Shown: positions 1 through 11,793 of the stretch, piece by piece
Layout of the letters: every line of letters starts with the position of its first letter
Numbering within the stretch: position 1 is the first letter of the stretch
Source of the DNA: Gnetum montanum
Lineage: Eukaryota; Streptophyta; Gnetopsida; Gnetales; Gnetaceae
Length of the DNA: 64,000 bases
Direction: 5' to 3'
NCBI GenBank assembly: GCA_015680685.1
Contig: MNCI01004881.1
Location: 852,871 to 916,870, forward strand
The notes under the pieces: model-generated
What the model was told of the DNA's origin: nothing
Seen by the model: only the letters and a program-made list of their open reading frames with translations
The model's database searches: none
Position numbers and translations under genes: made by a program

Positions 1-183
1 CAATTGCCTCAACCACTACATGCGCACAAAGCAGGAGAAGGTCCTTTGTAACCTCAAGAACCTCCACCACCTGGGACCATTTTTTTTTCAACCATCTTCA
101 TGTCATTAGAGGATGTGTTGTCCAATTTTTTTCAATCATCTTTTGATGTTCAATTTTATGTCATGAACAACATAATTTTGTAA
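1..183 (+). pseudogene. C-terminal tail of A1 env-like ORF
   Basis: One frame reads a Pro/Gln-rich tail (PPPPGT near 70-90) with a TAA at about 49 and ends at a TAA near 181. The same tail ends the env-like ORFs of A3 (about 38460-38550) and A5 (about 63690-63790), which is the reason for the call. Nothing in the tail itself suggests a function, and the N-terminal part is outside the window. Confidence 0.5.
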
Positions 184-300
184 TCAATATCAATTCGTAC
201 ACTCGAGAACTTTGTTTTGTTAGTTTTGTTATGTCATTTGTTAATTAATAATCCCATAGCTTTCCAATTTTGTAAAGAACTTAAGGATGAGTTTTCATTT

Positions 301-313
301 ACTCATGGAGGTA
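301..313 (+). other. Polypurine tract of A1
   Basis: The sequence ACTCATGGAGGTA directly precedes the LTR start TGATGAAG. The homologous site in A3 reads TCATGGGGGCA before TGATGAAG at 38782. A purine-rich run beside the 3' LTR is the plus-strand primer in LTR retroelements. Confidence 0.6.
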
Positions 314-1179
314 TGATGAAGTGTCTTCAGTTAGTTGTGTCGATGGGATGCCATCAACATGACCTTGTTGATGTAGGGTTTACCACATTGATGTGTACCT
401 ATCGACATGGCACCCTAACAAGTCTATAAATATGATACCCCGATTGCATTAAGGGGGAGTTAGAATTTTAGTTGCTAGTGGAACTCTTGTAGTTTGTTTC
501 CATGAGAGATAGAATAATTTTCAAAGTGCCTGTAGTACAAGTCAAGGAGTGTATGGATCTTTATTCGAGTACTATTGTAGCTAAGCACCACAGTGTGTGT
601 GAAAATAGATAAGCTTTTTGATAAACCTTACAATACTTGAACTAGCTTAATAATTTATTTATGCATTTATTGTTATCATTAATTAAGATAAGATGATTAA
701 GACTTAAAGTAATTAATTAACTAAGCTAAATAGACTAGCATACATAAGTATGACCACTTCGAGTATACATACAACACTTAGTAATCCCAGTAGCGCTTAA
801 TGCTTGATTGCCCAATAGTGTTGTACGTGTTCAGGATGTGTACGAAAAGTGGGATTGGGTGCTTATGTTAGGATAGTTAGTTATTAATTAGCAATTAAAT
901 AAGTTTCATTAATTAATTAATTTATTCTCAATCAATTACCAACCTTAGGCAAACAAAATATAAAATAAGTAAAAAATCATGTGCCTCAATTACACTTAAC
1001 CATACAACTAAGCCTCACAAGTGTAGTTGGGAAGACAACGATCGTTCCACGATTAGATTTACCTTCTAGATTAAATCTTGTATACAAGAACACTAGGAAT
1101 CCATAGAATTTGACTAGATTGCATGTGAATGCCTTAGTGATTTGTATAGTTGGGTGTAGGGGTATCTCATTGCTCATCA
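314..1179 (+). repeat. 3' LTR of A1 (Athila-like family A)
   Basis: The 866-bp LTR runs from TGATGAAG to TCATCA. It aligns with the LTRs at 8506-9242, 38782-39712, 40669-41589 and 41926-42848. Shared blocks are the CCTATCGACATGGC-type repeats in U3, the TATAAATA region near 424, the TTTATTCGAGTACTATTGTA block and the AAGTATGACCACTTCGAG block. It ends with the GTGTAGGGGTAT block seen in every family member. Confidence 0.85.
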
Positions 1180-2855
1180 AGCTCCATACTTGGTCAAACC
1201 AAGAAGATTTCTGGCTATATGCCTTTGCTTTAAATGACTCAATTGTTGTTGTTAGAACTCAAAAATTTGAAGGCCAAGATGAACTAATTAGATTTTTTGG
1301 GTATCAATTAAAAGGTTCAAAGATAAATTATTCAGATTTAGAGAAACAAGCATTTGTAGTTATTAAGGCACTTCAGCATTTCAAATATTACTTAGAAAGC
1401 TCATTAGTTCACATTATGCTAATAAAACCTATGGCCAACCAATTCTTATCACAAAATGAAATTGGATTAAAGAGAGGAAAATGGCTTTAAAGCTTCAAGA
1501 TTTTAGATTTTCATTGGAAAAATGCAAAACCATTAAAAGAATGGGATTAGCCAAGTTAATGGTTAGAGAAAATGAAGTATGTGTGCTAAAGACTCATGAA
1601 GGGAATTGGTATGATGAAATTCTTGAATTCCTTGACACAAGAAAGGTTCCAAATAATTTAATTACAAGTCCAAAGAGAGCTTTCCTCAAAGGAGAAAATA
1701 AATTTGTGGTTAAAGATGAAATCTTATATAGAAAGGACTTCAGAGGAGTTTTATTGGAAGGTGTTCATAATGATCAAATTAGTACTATTTTAGAACAATT
1801 TCATGATCATTCTAATCTATTCTATGAATCTCCTAAGTCTACCATGCAACATATACTTCGTTATGGGTTTTACAACCCCAGTATGTACCAAGGTATTAGT
1901 TCAAGGATTCAAAAATGTTACAAATGTCAAGTTCATGTTCCAAAAATCAAAAAGGCTAGAGCTCCATTAAAACTAGTAATTGTGGATAGACCATTTCAGC
2001 AATGGGGCTTAGATTTTATTGAAACAATTACTCCTTTAAGGGTGGGACATAAGTTTATTCTCATATCTATTGATTATTTTACCAAATGGTCTAAAGAAAA
2101 GGCTCTAAGGAAAAGTTCAACATTAAACATGATTAAGTTTTTGGAAGATCAAATTCTAAGTTGTTTTGATCTAGCTAAAGTGTTAGTATCTGATAATGGA
2201 CCTGCTTTTTAATCTAAAGAATTCATAACATGGGTATAAGAAAAATCCATCTTTCTATTATCTTCTTAAAATTATTATCCTCAAGGAAATGGCTTAGTTG
2301 AATCTACAAATAAAAAGCTTATTTTCTAGATTAAAAAGTCGTTGGATGGGAATCTAGAAAATTGGATTGATTATTTGCAATCTACAATATGGACTCATCA
2401 TATTAGATTTAAGAAGGCTATTGGGACATTAGCTTATAACTTAGTCTATGGTTTGTCTGCAAGAGTTACAAACAAGATTATAAGTTTGGCCTCAAATTTT
2501 GTGCACAAGTATAGTAAAACAATGGATAAAGATAGGAGTTTCATGACCTTGCTCATCAAAAGAGCAATTGAGATGGATAGAGCTAAAGATAATTTATTAA
2601 GGAATGCTTCTCAAGTCAAAAGGTGGTTCAATATAAAGGCTTTGAAAAGAACTTTTAAAGTCGATCTGGTATTATTATGGAATATGAAAAAGCCAAATAA
2701 GTTTTAGTAATATGGACTACTCCATTTCAGATCAAGAACCAATTATCGAAGGACACTTACAAGTTATCAACGTTAAGTGAGATGGAATTGCAGTTTCTGT
2801 ATAATGTTTTATACATAAAACATTGCTTCGAGCGATTGCCCACAACTTATATATA
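1180..2855 (+). pseudogene. Gypsy pol fragment D (RNase H and integrase)
   Basis: This is the 3' half of a Ty3/gypsy polyprotein. From 1200 to 1480 it reads an RT-linked RNase H domain (INYSDLEKQAF, then HFKYYL). From about 1600 to 2215 it reads integrase: a zinc-finger region with CYKCQ, a core with WGLDFIE (first Asp) and SDNGPAF (second Asp). From 2280 to 2855 it reads the rest of the core, where the glutamate is seen in the GLVESTNK context, and the C-terminal domain. The frame is broken near 1485, at a TAA after 2211 (likely CAA to TAA) and near 2700. The sequence differs from the family A and B/C integrases, so this is a third gypsy lineage, which I cannot place in a clade. The RT half is missing, cut at the A1 LTR. 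Confidence 0.8.
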
Positions 2856-2943
2856 NNNNNNNNNNNNNNNNNNNNNNNNNNNNNNNNNNNNNNNNNNNNN
2901 NNNNNNNNNNNNNNNNNNNNNNNNNNNNNNNNNNNNNNNNNNN
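2856..2943. other. Assembly gap (88 N)
   Basis: A run of 88 unresolved bases. It interrupts the sequence just after the C-terminal part of the D integrase, so D's 3' region is incompletely known. Confidence 0.99.
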
Positions 2944-3540
2944 ATACTTCTATAATATCTAACCTTAGTATATGTATATATATCCTATGCATATGTTTAG
3001 ACAATTATATATGGTATAATAAAACATATATATGTTAGAGTACTAGTTTAAAAATATTATATTCAAAGTGTTAGTTAAAATATTGAATTTATATTATCTC
3101 AAGTAATCATTACTTGTGATGTGTGTAAGTGGAAGTGATGGCTTAGATAACTTAATTTTAATGAAATTTGAATTAGCCAATCATATGATGATGGAAATTA
3201 AATAAGTTTTTGCTAAGTGGCAAAGTTGGTTAGTGGAATTCATGGGAATTTCAAATTTACCTTACATTATATAAAGAGATGTGAATTGTTTGGAAAACAT
3301 CATTTTTAAATTCAATGCTTGAGTGAAAAAAAGCAAGTGAAGCTTTTAAGTGTAAGTTCGAAGATGGTTCTTAGAGAAATGACAGCAAGAAGGCCTTTAA
3401 TCTCATATGTTACAAGATGCTACCCAGAGCATGTCTTAAGAGCCTATTTTAAAGCAACCACCGTTAGAGCATCTAGACCCTAGTAAAAACCAGACTCTTT
3501 CTTACTTCAGCTTTAAGATGAGTTACGCTTTCATAACTGA
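2944..3540 (+). other. AT-rich stretch, possibly 3' region or LTR of D
   Basis: No ORF of note. The stretch has LTR-like promoter features: a TATATAAAG box near 3270 preceded by a CAAT-like motif (AGCCAATCATATG near 3176). It follows D pol in the right place and orientation for its 3' LTR. No second copy exists in the window to prove LTR status, and the gap removes the expected start. Confidence 0.3.
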
Positions 3541-4548
3541 TGGAGCATGGTTTCTATATTAATTTTCATTTCCAACCGTGAACGTCTATGTAAAGATAAG
3601 GTCTATGTAAAGATAAGGGCAGTAATACTATACTTATTGATTTTAATCAAATGGCTGAGTTGGTAGGCGGTAGAGGTTTAAAAAAATAAAAAAATCTTTT
3701 GGAAGCCGCCAAGCGTTTCTAGCTCTAGAATTAAAATTTTGCAAACACGAGACGCTCAGAAATCTACCAGTTGCAGTGAGTAAATGTGTGAACAATACAA
3801 GAAAATTTCACAAGGTTGTAAAAAAATGGGATGCTGCTGAACTCTCCATCAATCCTATGAAAAGTTAACCATGAGAAAATGCAGATTTTAACAAAAAGAT
3901 TTTCCAAAATCAAAGAGAAAAAATTGTATGGGAAGCCATGATAGCATCATCTGGCCGATACAAGCAAAAGTTTTCACAAATTTTACGAAAAAACCACCAA
4001 AACTGAGGTTCTCATAACCGTAAATTGTTTTCACGTTTTGCATCTTCCAAAAAAGAAGGATGGATATTTGTAGAATAATTGAAAATCCAAATTGAAAATT
4101 AATTCAAACGATCAATGTTGAGATACAGAAATCTAAACAAAATTTTTCACTCTGCAAAAACACTAGTAACACCCGTCGGATGCAGAAAAACGAAAAATCT
4201 TGACAATACACAATATAAACAAAATCCTCAGGCTCAGGCTCAGGCCCAGGCGCAGCGCGCCATGGAAATATCCTTGACGAGGAACCATGAATTCTTGAAC
4301 GGGCCATGACGCCGCTAGGACAGATTGTGTTCCGTGCACAATTCTGCTACAAGATTGCAATGCAGCATTAGGGCCAACAAGGCCAGCATTGAAGGAAAAA
4401 ACCCTCATCGTTACGAATCTGAAGACAGATGCAGGGCTTATGCTACAACAAAAAAATGGGACACACAGCGCAGCAGGAAGACAACTGCAAAGGCAGCATC
4501 GGATGCCTTGACGCATCTGTTTGCAAAAAAGTCAATTTTTTATCCACC
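3541..4548. other. Unassigned sequence, no gene identified
   Basis: There is an 18-bp direct repeat (GTCTATGTAAAGATAAGG near 3580-3620) and a short GC-richer patch with tandem CAGGC units at 4227-4256. Overlapping ORFs of 64-117 codons occur on both strands at 4100-4560, but they lack a recognisable domain and overlap each other. This is the least repeat-like part of the window, but I see no gene I can support. Confidence 0.4.
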
Positions 4549-5324
4549 AGTGATATCATAGTTACAATGTCATATCTACAATCGTAGATGCTGCGATATT
4601 ATATCCATGAAAGTTTATATATGGCAAGAGTTTGTTTTTGTAATCTTAGCGATAGAGTGAATGCTTGCCGTGTAGTGTTGAATAGGTTTACAAAATCTTT
4701 ATTCCAGTGAAGTGTACTTGGGCAAAGTTCATGTCCAAAAATAAAGATTGAGATTGCTTTTTATCATTGCAGCATCCACTTAGTTATACTATTTTACTTA
4801 GCATAGCTTTTATTGTTTTAGTAGGTTAATCATTTACATTTCCAAGTACTTCATTTTTTTGTTTATGACTAAAGCAGAATGTGTATGATTGGTTTCGAGC
4901 ATTTAAGTATAATCGTTTGGTAATCCTAGTAGTGTTATTGCTTAATTCGCCTAGTAGCATAACGCTTAGTAACCCAATAATAGTTATATGAGCCCAAGGC
5001 ATGTACGATAAGCCAAGATTGGATACTCATGCTCTAGGCTAGTTTAAATTTGCTTTCTTGTTGTTGGTTAGATTAAATACTTAATTTCTTTATTATTGTT
5101 AAGATTAGTTTAAGGATACAACAACATTAATTATCATATGCCTCACTTTGAATTAAACCATATGTGACAAAGCTACCACTAGTCCTAGTGGGAAGATAGT
5201 GTCCTGCAATCAATACTTAATAATCTAAATGCCACAACTACTCTCATCCATGGAATTCAACCGAATCATGCATGAATGCTTGTGATTCATATTGTTGGGC
5301 ATAAGGGTATTCCACTGTTCATCA
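4549..5324 (+). repeat. 5' LTR of A2 (degenerate)
   Basis: The 3' half is clear: CTTTATTCCAGTGAAGTGTA near 4700, AAGTATAATCGTTTGGTAATC near 4905, and TCATCA at 5319-5324 just before the primer site. These match the other family A LTRs. The 5' limit is uncertain. A TGATATCATAG at 4549 is the best candidate start, and the U3 repeat block is missing. Confidence 0.55.
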
Positions 5325-5325
5325 T

Positions 5326-5343
5326 TGGCACCATTGTCGAGGA
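5326..5343 (+). other. Primer binding site of A2
   Basis: TGGCACCATTGTCGAGGA begins one base after the LTR. It resembles the Athila-lineage primer site TGGCGCCGTTGCCGGGGA, which is complementary to a tRNA 3' end (tRNA-Asp in known elements). The differences are mostly C-to-T or G-to-A. The same site follows the LTRs ending at 9242, 41589 and 42848. Confidence 0.7.
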
Positions 5344-5451
5344 TGATGCTAGTTATATAGAATAGTTATATCATAAACAATCATTGTAAAAGTATTAACA
5401 ATTTATCTTTGAGAAAATTAATATTTTAAGTCACACGTATCAAATAAAATC

Positions 5452-7410
5452 ATGTCTTCTTCACATAGGACCACGAATGCATCACATGATGAAAACACTT
5501 GTAGGAGAAATGATAAGATATATACTAAAGAAAATTGTAGTGAACAACCTCAAGTAGATGTTTCATATGCTCATTTCGACCCTTACTACATGCAAGGACT
5601 ATGTTCAGCTAGTGCAAATAATCCTAGAGAAGATAGAGTAAGTCCTAGAACAAGGAGGGCCTAGAGGCCTAGGACCTCCTCTAAACCTAAAAGAGATTAA
5701 ATCAAGGGACCATAGGGGGAAATATAGGAGTCATAGTGATTCTCCTCGTTTCTTATCTTGCTCTTTCTCTTCAACATCTAGTTTTAACAAAGATGAATGT
5801 AGGTATAGAAATAGAGATACACTAAGGAGTCAAGACGACGATAGAAATAGAAATAGACGATATCATCATAATTAGACAAATAGAAATAGAAATCATCACC
5901 ATGACATGTCTAATGATGATGAACCCTTGTTGGCTATTAGGAGCTTGACGTAGATAATGGAGGTAGTTAGAATACCCCACAAGCATTAAAGGAAAAGTTG
6001 CATAAAAAGGCTTGATATGAATAACATCCCTAAATTTGCAGGAGGCTATAACCTTGATCCACAATATCACTTACAAGTCGTCCATGATGTCTGTGCCTTG
6101 TAGAACATCAAGAGTGAGTGGCAAAGATTAAGCTCTTTCCTAGGACACTAGTTGACGAAGCTAAAAGTTGGTATAGATCATTAGAACTAGATTCAATCCA
6201 TTGATGGTTCACAATGCTGGAACTCTTCAACAAAAAATACCAAACCTATGCAAGAGTGTCCAATCTGAGGAAACAAATCCAAGGATGGATGCAAGAAAAA
6301 CATGAATCCTTGGACGTGGCCTTGGATAGATACTATTCACTACTACATAGATGTCTAGGCCATGATTTCTCTTAAAAAGAGTAGCTTTTCCACATCATAG
6401 ATGAACTTCATAACCAAATAAGAGAGACCCTTAGGATCTATGCCCAAGGACGATTATCTAAATTGAAAGCCCATCAAATACAAAGGCTAATCGAGTGGAT
6501 GGCAAAAGAAGAAGAAGACCTATGTAAACTAGCAAATGTAGAGGAATGTAATTGGGATCCAACTCTTCAAAATAAGGAGGTCCATATCTATGATGAGGAA
6601 AAAGAGGAAGCTCTTAATGAGGTGATTTCACAGCAAAATTTGCCAATACAAAAGTCTATTATAAAGCTTAAAGCAAGGATAGATAAGATGCGGGAGTTGA
6701 TGAATGAAAAGTCACAACCTATGTGAAAACCACAGTGGGGAGAGTAATGTAACAAGAATATAGTAAGTAGACCAAGAAGAGGAAAAAGAATAAAGAAACA
6801 GGTGGGAATATTTATCAGCAAAAAGGAAAAACAGCTATAGGAGAAGAGGTTGTAGACTCAACCATAGAAGAGGACGATGGATGTGACATTTTCCTATTTG
6901 ACCATCCAATGGGCTATTGCCCAATCATGTTACATCTACATGAGTATTGGGCTCTTACTTTGAATCCCAAGTTTGCACAAAAAGCAAATGCCTAGGAAAT
7001 TGCCTTACTCACAAGGTAATTATAGATAGTCCTACAACCAACCATACTATTCTAGTGGGATTTCTTATCAACCATAGTGACAAAACCCACAATTGTGGGG
7101 GATGCCATCATCAAGCTAGCATTACCCTTATTGCTAGTCAAACTCACATGGATATTATGTTCAACAAAATATTTCTCCAAATGGTTCTACTTTCTCTACC
7201 TCAAATCACTACTATCACTCCCTCGAATATCATTAACTTGTAGCATCCCCTATGGGATCACCATGTCAAACATTTTATCCTCTATGACATCCTTAATATT
7301 CTCATACTTTCCTCCATCATATGTCACCATCGACAACACAAGAAGGATTGGCACAATAACATCAATGGAAGAATGCCACTTGTGCTATGAACATACACAT
7401 CAATGATAAT
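5452..7410 (+). pseudogene. gag of A2 (decayed)
   Basis: Gag forms the virus-like particle and packages the element RNA. The ATG at 5452 begins MSSSHR, and other family A copies also start MSSSH. The capsid-like core is readable at 6015-6730: NNIPKFAGGY near 6020, then a region reading YARVSNLRKQIQGW and the ENHES-type motif typical of retrotransposon gag, then an acidic helical stretch ending near 6723. A Pro/Gln-rich tail follows to about 7400 in mixed frames. Several in-frame stops (for example near 5660, 6100 and 6375) make it nonfunctional. Confidence 0.65.
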
Positions 7411-8505
7411 TCTAGTAGATCTCAACTACAGTCTTGAAAATGTCCTTGCTTAGGAATAGTTCTCACACCTGAGCGCAAAACTCATAGACCTACAGGCTCA
7501 TCAAAACATGCATAAGGCCAACTAGGTGCAACACCTTTCCTTATCAAAACAATGTCTCCCAATCCTACACAAGAGACAACACCCATTACCACTCTAATGC
7601 AAAACATAACAAATGAACCTATCACTATGGAGTGATAGGCAATTCCATGCATTAATATTGAAAAAGAAGGATGTAATTGTGAACCAACCTTCTAAAATGT
7701 TAACATAGCCATTATAACAGTCCACAATTGTGAAAAACAAACGTGTGCAAAAGAAAGAGCAAAAGCCACAAAACCAAAAGACACCCTATGGCCACTAATT
7801 GAGAACCAAAAATTGTCTAAAATATGCATGTAAACATTTGAACCACTTACTAATTCCTAATCTAAGAAAATGACTCCAACTAAAAACCTTAAAATGTAAC
7901 TAATAAATCATAATCATACACCAAAAGGAAAAGAAAATAGTTACTTAGACAATCAAAACTCAACTACCATCAAAATTACATGGGATAATAATCAAAAAAT
8001 TAAGTCAATAAAGATGGTGAGTGAACTAACTAGAGTGTATGATCCAAGGGATCTAAGGAGCATTTTCAAAACACTCACCCATGAGTTCAGTTGTGGGGAA
8101 GATGCCTTATCCTAATTCAAGAATTACTATGTGCTTTTCCATTTTTTTTGTTTTATAATTCTTTTTACTTTTCCTAATTCTTTGATATAATTCCTTCTAT
8201 TCTTAAATACTTTTCATTTATTAAATTTTTTGGCATTCTTTTACAATTTTCAACTCTTTTAACATTTTTCATTTTTTACACTTTTTCATAATATTGTACT
8301 ATCTTTTTCATTTCTGTTATACTTTGTTTTTAAACCCTTTGTAAATAATTTCAATTGTTAATAAAACACATTCAAATAATGGCAAGATGTAGTCCAATAA
8401 GGTGAAGATTTCTCTATGTTATCAAGTCATAAGAGATTGATTATTTGCATAGTGAACCCACATCATCTAGCCATCCATTCCAATAATAAGAGATTCTTAC
8501 CATGA
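7411..8505 (+). other. A2 noncoding remnant
   Basis: No ORF of note. The part from about 8080 to 8350 is T-rich and matches the T-rich tract after integrase in A3 (33640-33850) and A5 (49150-49350). The A2 sequence therefore jumps from the gag tail to the post-integrase region, meaning pol was deleted. The stretch ends at the A3 insertion point. Confidence 0.5.
8501..8505. other. Left target-site duplication of A3
   Basis: CATGA precedes the A3 LTR start. CATGG follows the A3 LTR end at 39713-39717, so 4 of 5 bases match. A 5-bp duplication is standard for Ty3/gypsy integration. Confidence 0.6.
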
Positions 8506-9242
8506 TGATGAAGCATCATAGTTGTAGTGGAGCTCTTGCAATTTTGTCATTTGAGAGTTAGATATTTTTCTGAGTGTCCACAACAGGAGTTAGAAAGTGT
8601 ACAAACCTCTATTTGAGCACTGATGTACCTAAGCATAGCAGTGTGAATGGTAATAAAGAAGAGCCTTTTGATAAAATTTAGAGCACTTGGAAATAGATTA
8701 ATTATTTATTTATGCATTTAATGTTTCATGCAATTTCCTTCAATGCTCTAAGTAATTAAATAATTAATTAGGCTAAAGTAAGCTAAATTAGGTAGTGATT
8801 AATTAAGCACATAAGTACGACTACTTCGAGCATATGCTTAGCACTTGGTAATCTCAGTAACACTTAATGTTTGGTAACCTAGTAGCGCCAAATATGTTTA
8901 GGATGTGTACAATAAGTGGGAACAAATGCTTATGTTAGGATTAGTTAGGTGTAGTTAGTTAGATTAAATTAGCAATTGAATTTCTTCATTCTTTCCATCC
9001 TTTGTTTTATGCACCTGAAACATAAAACATAAAAATAATAAAAATCATATGCCTCAATTACACTTAATCATACCTTTTCATATCATAAGTGTAATTGGGA
9101 AGACAACGAATGACTGTTAGGTCAATTTCACTTCATAAAGACCAATGTACCAGAAGACATAGAATTCATGGAATTCAACCAGATCACATGTGAATGCTTA
9201 GTGATTCGTATGGTTGAGTGTAGGGGTACTCGCCACTTATCA
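8506..9242 (+). repeat. 5' LTR of A3
   Basis: The LTR starts TGATGAAGCATC and ends TTATCA before the primer site. It aligns with the 3' LTR at 38782-39712 but lacks the roughly 190-bp U3 segment holding the GGCCCCATC-type repeats and the TATAAATA box, so it probably no longer has its promoter. The R/U5 part is well conserved (for example GGTAATCTCAGTAACACTTA near 8850). Confidence 0.85.
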
Positions 9243-9243
9243 T

Positions 9244-9261
9244 TGGCACCATTGTCAAGAA
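9244..9261 (+). other. Primer binding site of A3
   Basis: TGGCACCATTGTCAAGAA lies one base after the LTR end. It matches the A2 site over the first 14 bases and is consistent with priming by the same tRNA. Confidence 0.65.
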
Positions 9262-9397
9262 TTCTTTTTGTTTGAAACATGTGCTAGCTAGGTATAGTAA
9301 AAATTATTAACTTTGTTGGATGAACCTTAAGGTCAAAAATCATTCCAAAAATAAATATAATAATTTAAGCACATTGATAACTTATTTTTATTATAGA

Positions 9398-11660
9398 ATG
9401 TCTTCTTCTCACAAGTGCAATGATACCAAACTGCTAGTGCCTCAAGAATACAAGGGGATATATACTCATCTAGATGAGTATGTGCCTAACTTCACCTTCA
9501 TCTTGCACCAAGATGAACAACTGCAGTGGAAAGATATGGAAGGTAACATGGTAATGCCTCCCGATCAAACTATGCCTGGGATGCTACTCCAACCTCTTAG
9601 GAGGTTAGGCATCTAGGATCTTCAAGAAAAGTATGTTGTTCATGACTATTATTACCAAGACTACCATAACATTAAAACATAACATAGGAGAGATCAACAC
9701 TAGGAAAAGCACCATGAGGCTATGAAAGGAAAATGATTCACCAATCCCTTATTCTTGCTCAAACAAAACAACAATGAGGATCATCCCTCTGGGGGTTCTC
9801 AACATGAAGATTCTCCATCCCTTGATATTGGTGATGGGGGCTTGCACCTAAAGTTGCAGTTCACTATCAACAATATGGATTGAGGCAAAAGCGGGAGTCC
9901 AAGAAATGGCTCGGGCAAGCATCAAGGTGACGATAAAGCTAATGAACATGTCCATGACAAGCGTATAGGAGGTGGAAGATACCATGGTGATGGAAGTCCT
10001 CCTCCTTCTTTACCCTCTTCATTTGTAGCTTCTTCTTCCTATTTTGGTTCTAATAGATGCCAATAAATGCACAACCATGATGAAGGTAAACAACAGGACA
10101 ATAATGACTGCCAAGCCCACCATGAACAAAGGGGTAGTAGAAGACATCATAGGTATTGTCAAAATAATGATGATGATGAGCCTTTACTGATAACTCAAAA
10201 TATGCTAAATATCACAAAGGTAGTGAAAATTCCAACTAGGCATGTGAAAGATAGTTGAACCAAGCGACTTAACATAAACAATATCCCCAAATTTGAGGGG
10301 GGATATAACTCTGATCCAAAAACACATCTTCAAGCCTTTCACAATGTCTATGCCTTACAAAATATTAAAAATGACTAGTTGAAATTAGAGCTATTTCCCA
10401 AGACACTCATCAATGAAGCCAAAAGCTAGTATTGGTCCTTAGAGTCGAAACCCATCCTTAGGTGGAGTATAATGCTAAAGTTTTTCAATGATAAATATAC
10501 TCCAAGGATGGAAGCAAGAAACACATGAACCCTTGGATTCCGCCATGGACAGATACTATTTTCTCATACACCAATGCCTTGGCCATGATTATTCTTAGTG
10601 GGAACGACTTTGCCACATCATAGATGGAATCAGATAAAAAATGAAAAGAACTCTTGGGGTTATGCCCAAGGAAGACTATCAGAACATAGAGCCCATTAGA
10701 TTTAAAGGCTAATAGAGTAGGTAGAAAAAGAAAAAGGAGAGCTAACAAAATGGAAAAGTACTAGGAAATATAACAGGGATCCTTCCATTAGAAAAAGGGA
10801 GGTTCGATTTTGAGACAACGAGGAGGAATCACCACTTGATGAGATGGTGAACAAAAATACCTTGTCAATTCAAAAATATATTTCTAAAAGTTTGGCCAAG
10901 GTAGATAAAATGTGGGATTCAATGAATGAAAAACTCCAAACTACTCTAAAATTACAAAATAATCAAGAGAGTAGAGTAGTAACTATAATCGCAAGAGATG
11001 AAAAGAAGTTGAATGTGCCTACCAAAGGGGTAAGGGAAAAGATACTATAGTAGAAAAGGTTGTGGAGTCAAAATTAGATGATGATAGTGGGTGTGACATC
11101 TACTAATACAAATGTCCTAAAGGATGTTGCCTTATCGTGTTACACATGCAAGAGTCTAGGGTGTACACGCTAAATCCTAGATTGGAAAAAAGGCAAGCAC
11201 CTAGAAGACTACCCTATCCTCAAGGCAATCCAATGTAGTTCCACTAGCAACAATAGGCTTATTATCTAAGTGGAGCTCCACCATAGCCATATGAGCAATA
11301 CCAATAGTGGCAACACCCACAATCATGGGGGATGCCACCATCAAGGCAGCAATACCCTTATACAAAGCCAAATCCATATGGGTACTATGTTTAGCAATTA
11401 ATGTCTCCATGTGACTCTTCTAGTCATGTTTCTTTTAAGCATTACTACTATCCTCTAGAGTATCATAGAACTCATTCTCCATCTACTAGAAGGGAAACCC
11501 CATATCCTTATCATCCTTCTCATTCTTTAGCACATGCTCCTCCATCTTCCACTTAATTATCTCCTACTCCATCTATGTAGGACTAAGTTCCACCACAGCT
11601 ACAACAACATAACATTACTAGGATTGTCAACTTATAGCTAGCTTTCCAGCCAAATGATAT
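9398..11660 (+). pseudogene. gag of A3 (decayed)
   Basis: The ATG at 9398 begins MSSSHKC. An N-terminal segment runs to 9616, a Glu/His-rich linker with many stops follows, and the capsid-like core starts with NNIPKFEGGY near 10280. The core continues through a region equivalent to A2 gag to an alpha-helical tail (VNKNTLSIQKY near 10845). From 11060 to 11660 a Pro/Gln/Tyr-rich tail is readable (GYPYxxP-like units), interrupted by TAG codons at expected Gln positions. The role is particle assembly. Multiple stops and shifts show that it is inactive. Confidence 0.65.
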
Positions 11661-11793
11661 AGAACCCATATCCTAAAAATGACCATTCTTCCAACCCAAT
11701 AGTCCTTCAAATTTCTCACAAAATAATGTGGCTAGTCACCTTGTCTCTCCATAATCCTTTGCATCAAGTCCTTTCGAGAGCCCTTTAAACCAA

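Larger units (their letters stand above)
1..1179 (+). mobile_element. 3' end of Athila-like LTR retrotransposon A1
   Basis: This is the tail of an element whose body lies before the window. In order it shows the proline-rich end of an env-like ORF, a noncoding stretch, a polypurine tract and a full LTR ending at 1179 in TCATCA. The same order with similar sequence occurs at 38460-39712 (A3) and 63690-64000 (A5). The LTR is followed directly by pol sequence of a different gypsy element, so A1 most likely inserted into that element. The target duplication cannot be tested because the other end is outside the window. Confidence 0.75.
4549..8505 (+). mobile_element. Athila-like element A2, left segment
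   Basis: This segment holds a degenerate 5' LTR, a primer binding site, gag and post-integrase noncoding sequence. Protease, RT, RNase H and integrase are absent, so A2 carries a large internal deletion between about 7400 and 8000. It is interrupted at 8505 by A3. Its continuation at 39713-40668 matches the post-integrase noncoding region of A3 (34060-34500). Confidence 0.6.

Noticed and set aside
1-313. Similarity of the window start to the window end (63690-64000), suggesting a circle or a terminal repeat
   Set aside because: Both are the 3' ends of separate family A elements, and a third copy lies at 38460-38781.
3640-3720. tRNA-like A-box words (TGGCTGAGTTGGTAGGCGG)
   Set aside because: No B box, no cloverleaf and no acceptor-stem pairing could be found.
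4104-4561. Overlapping ORFs of 64-117 codons on both strands
   Set aside because: They overlap on opposite strands, are low-complexity in part, and have no similarity to anything recognisable. Kept only as unassigned sequence.
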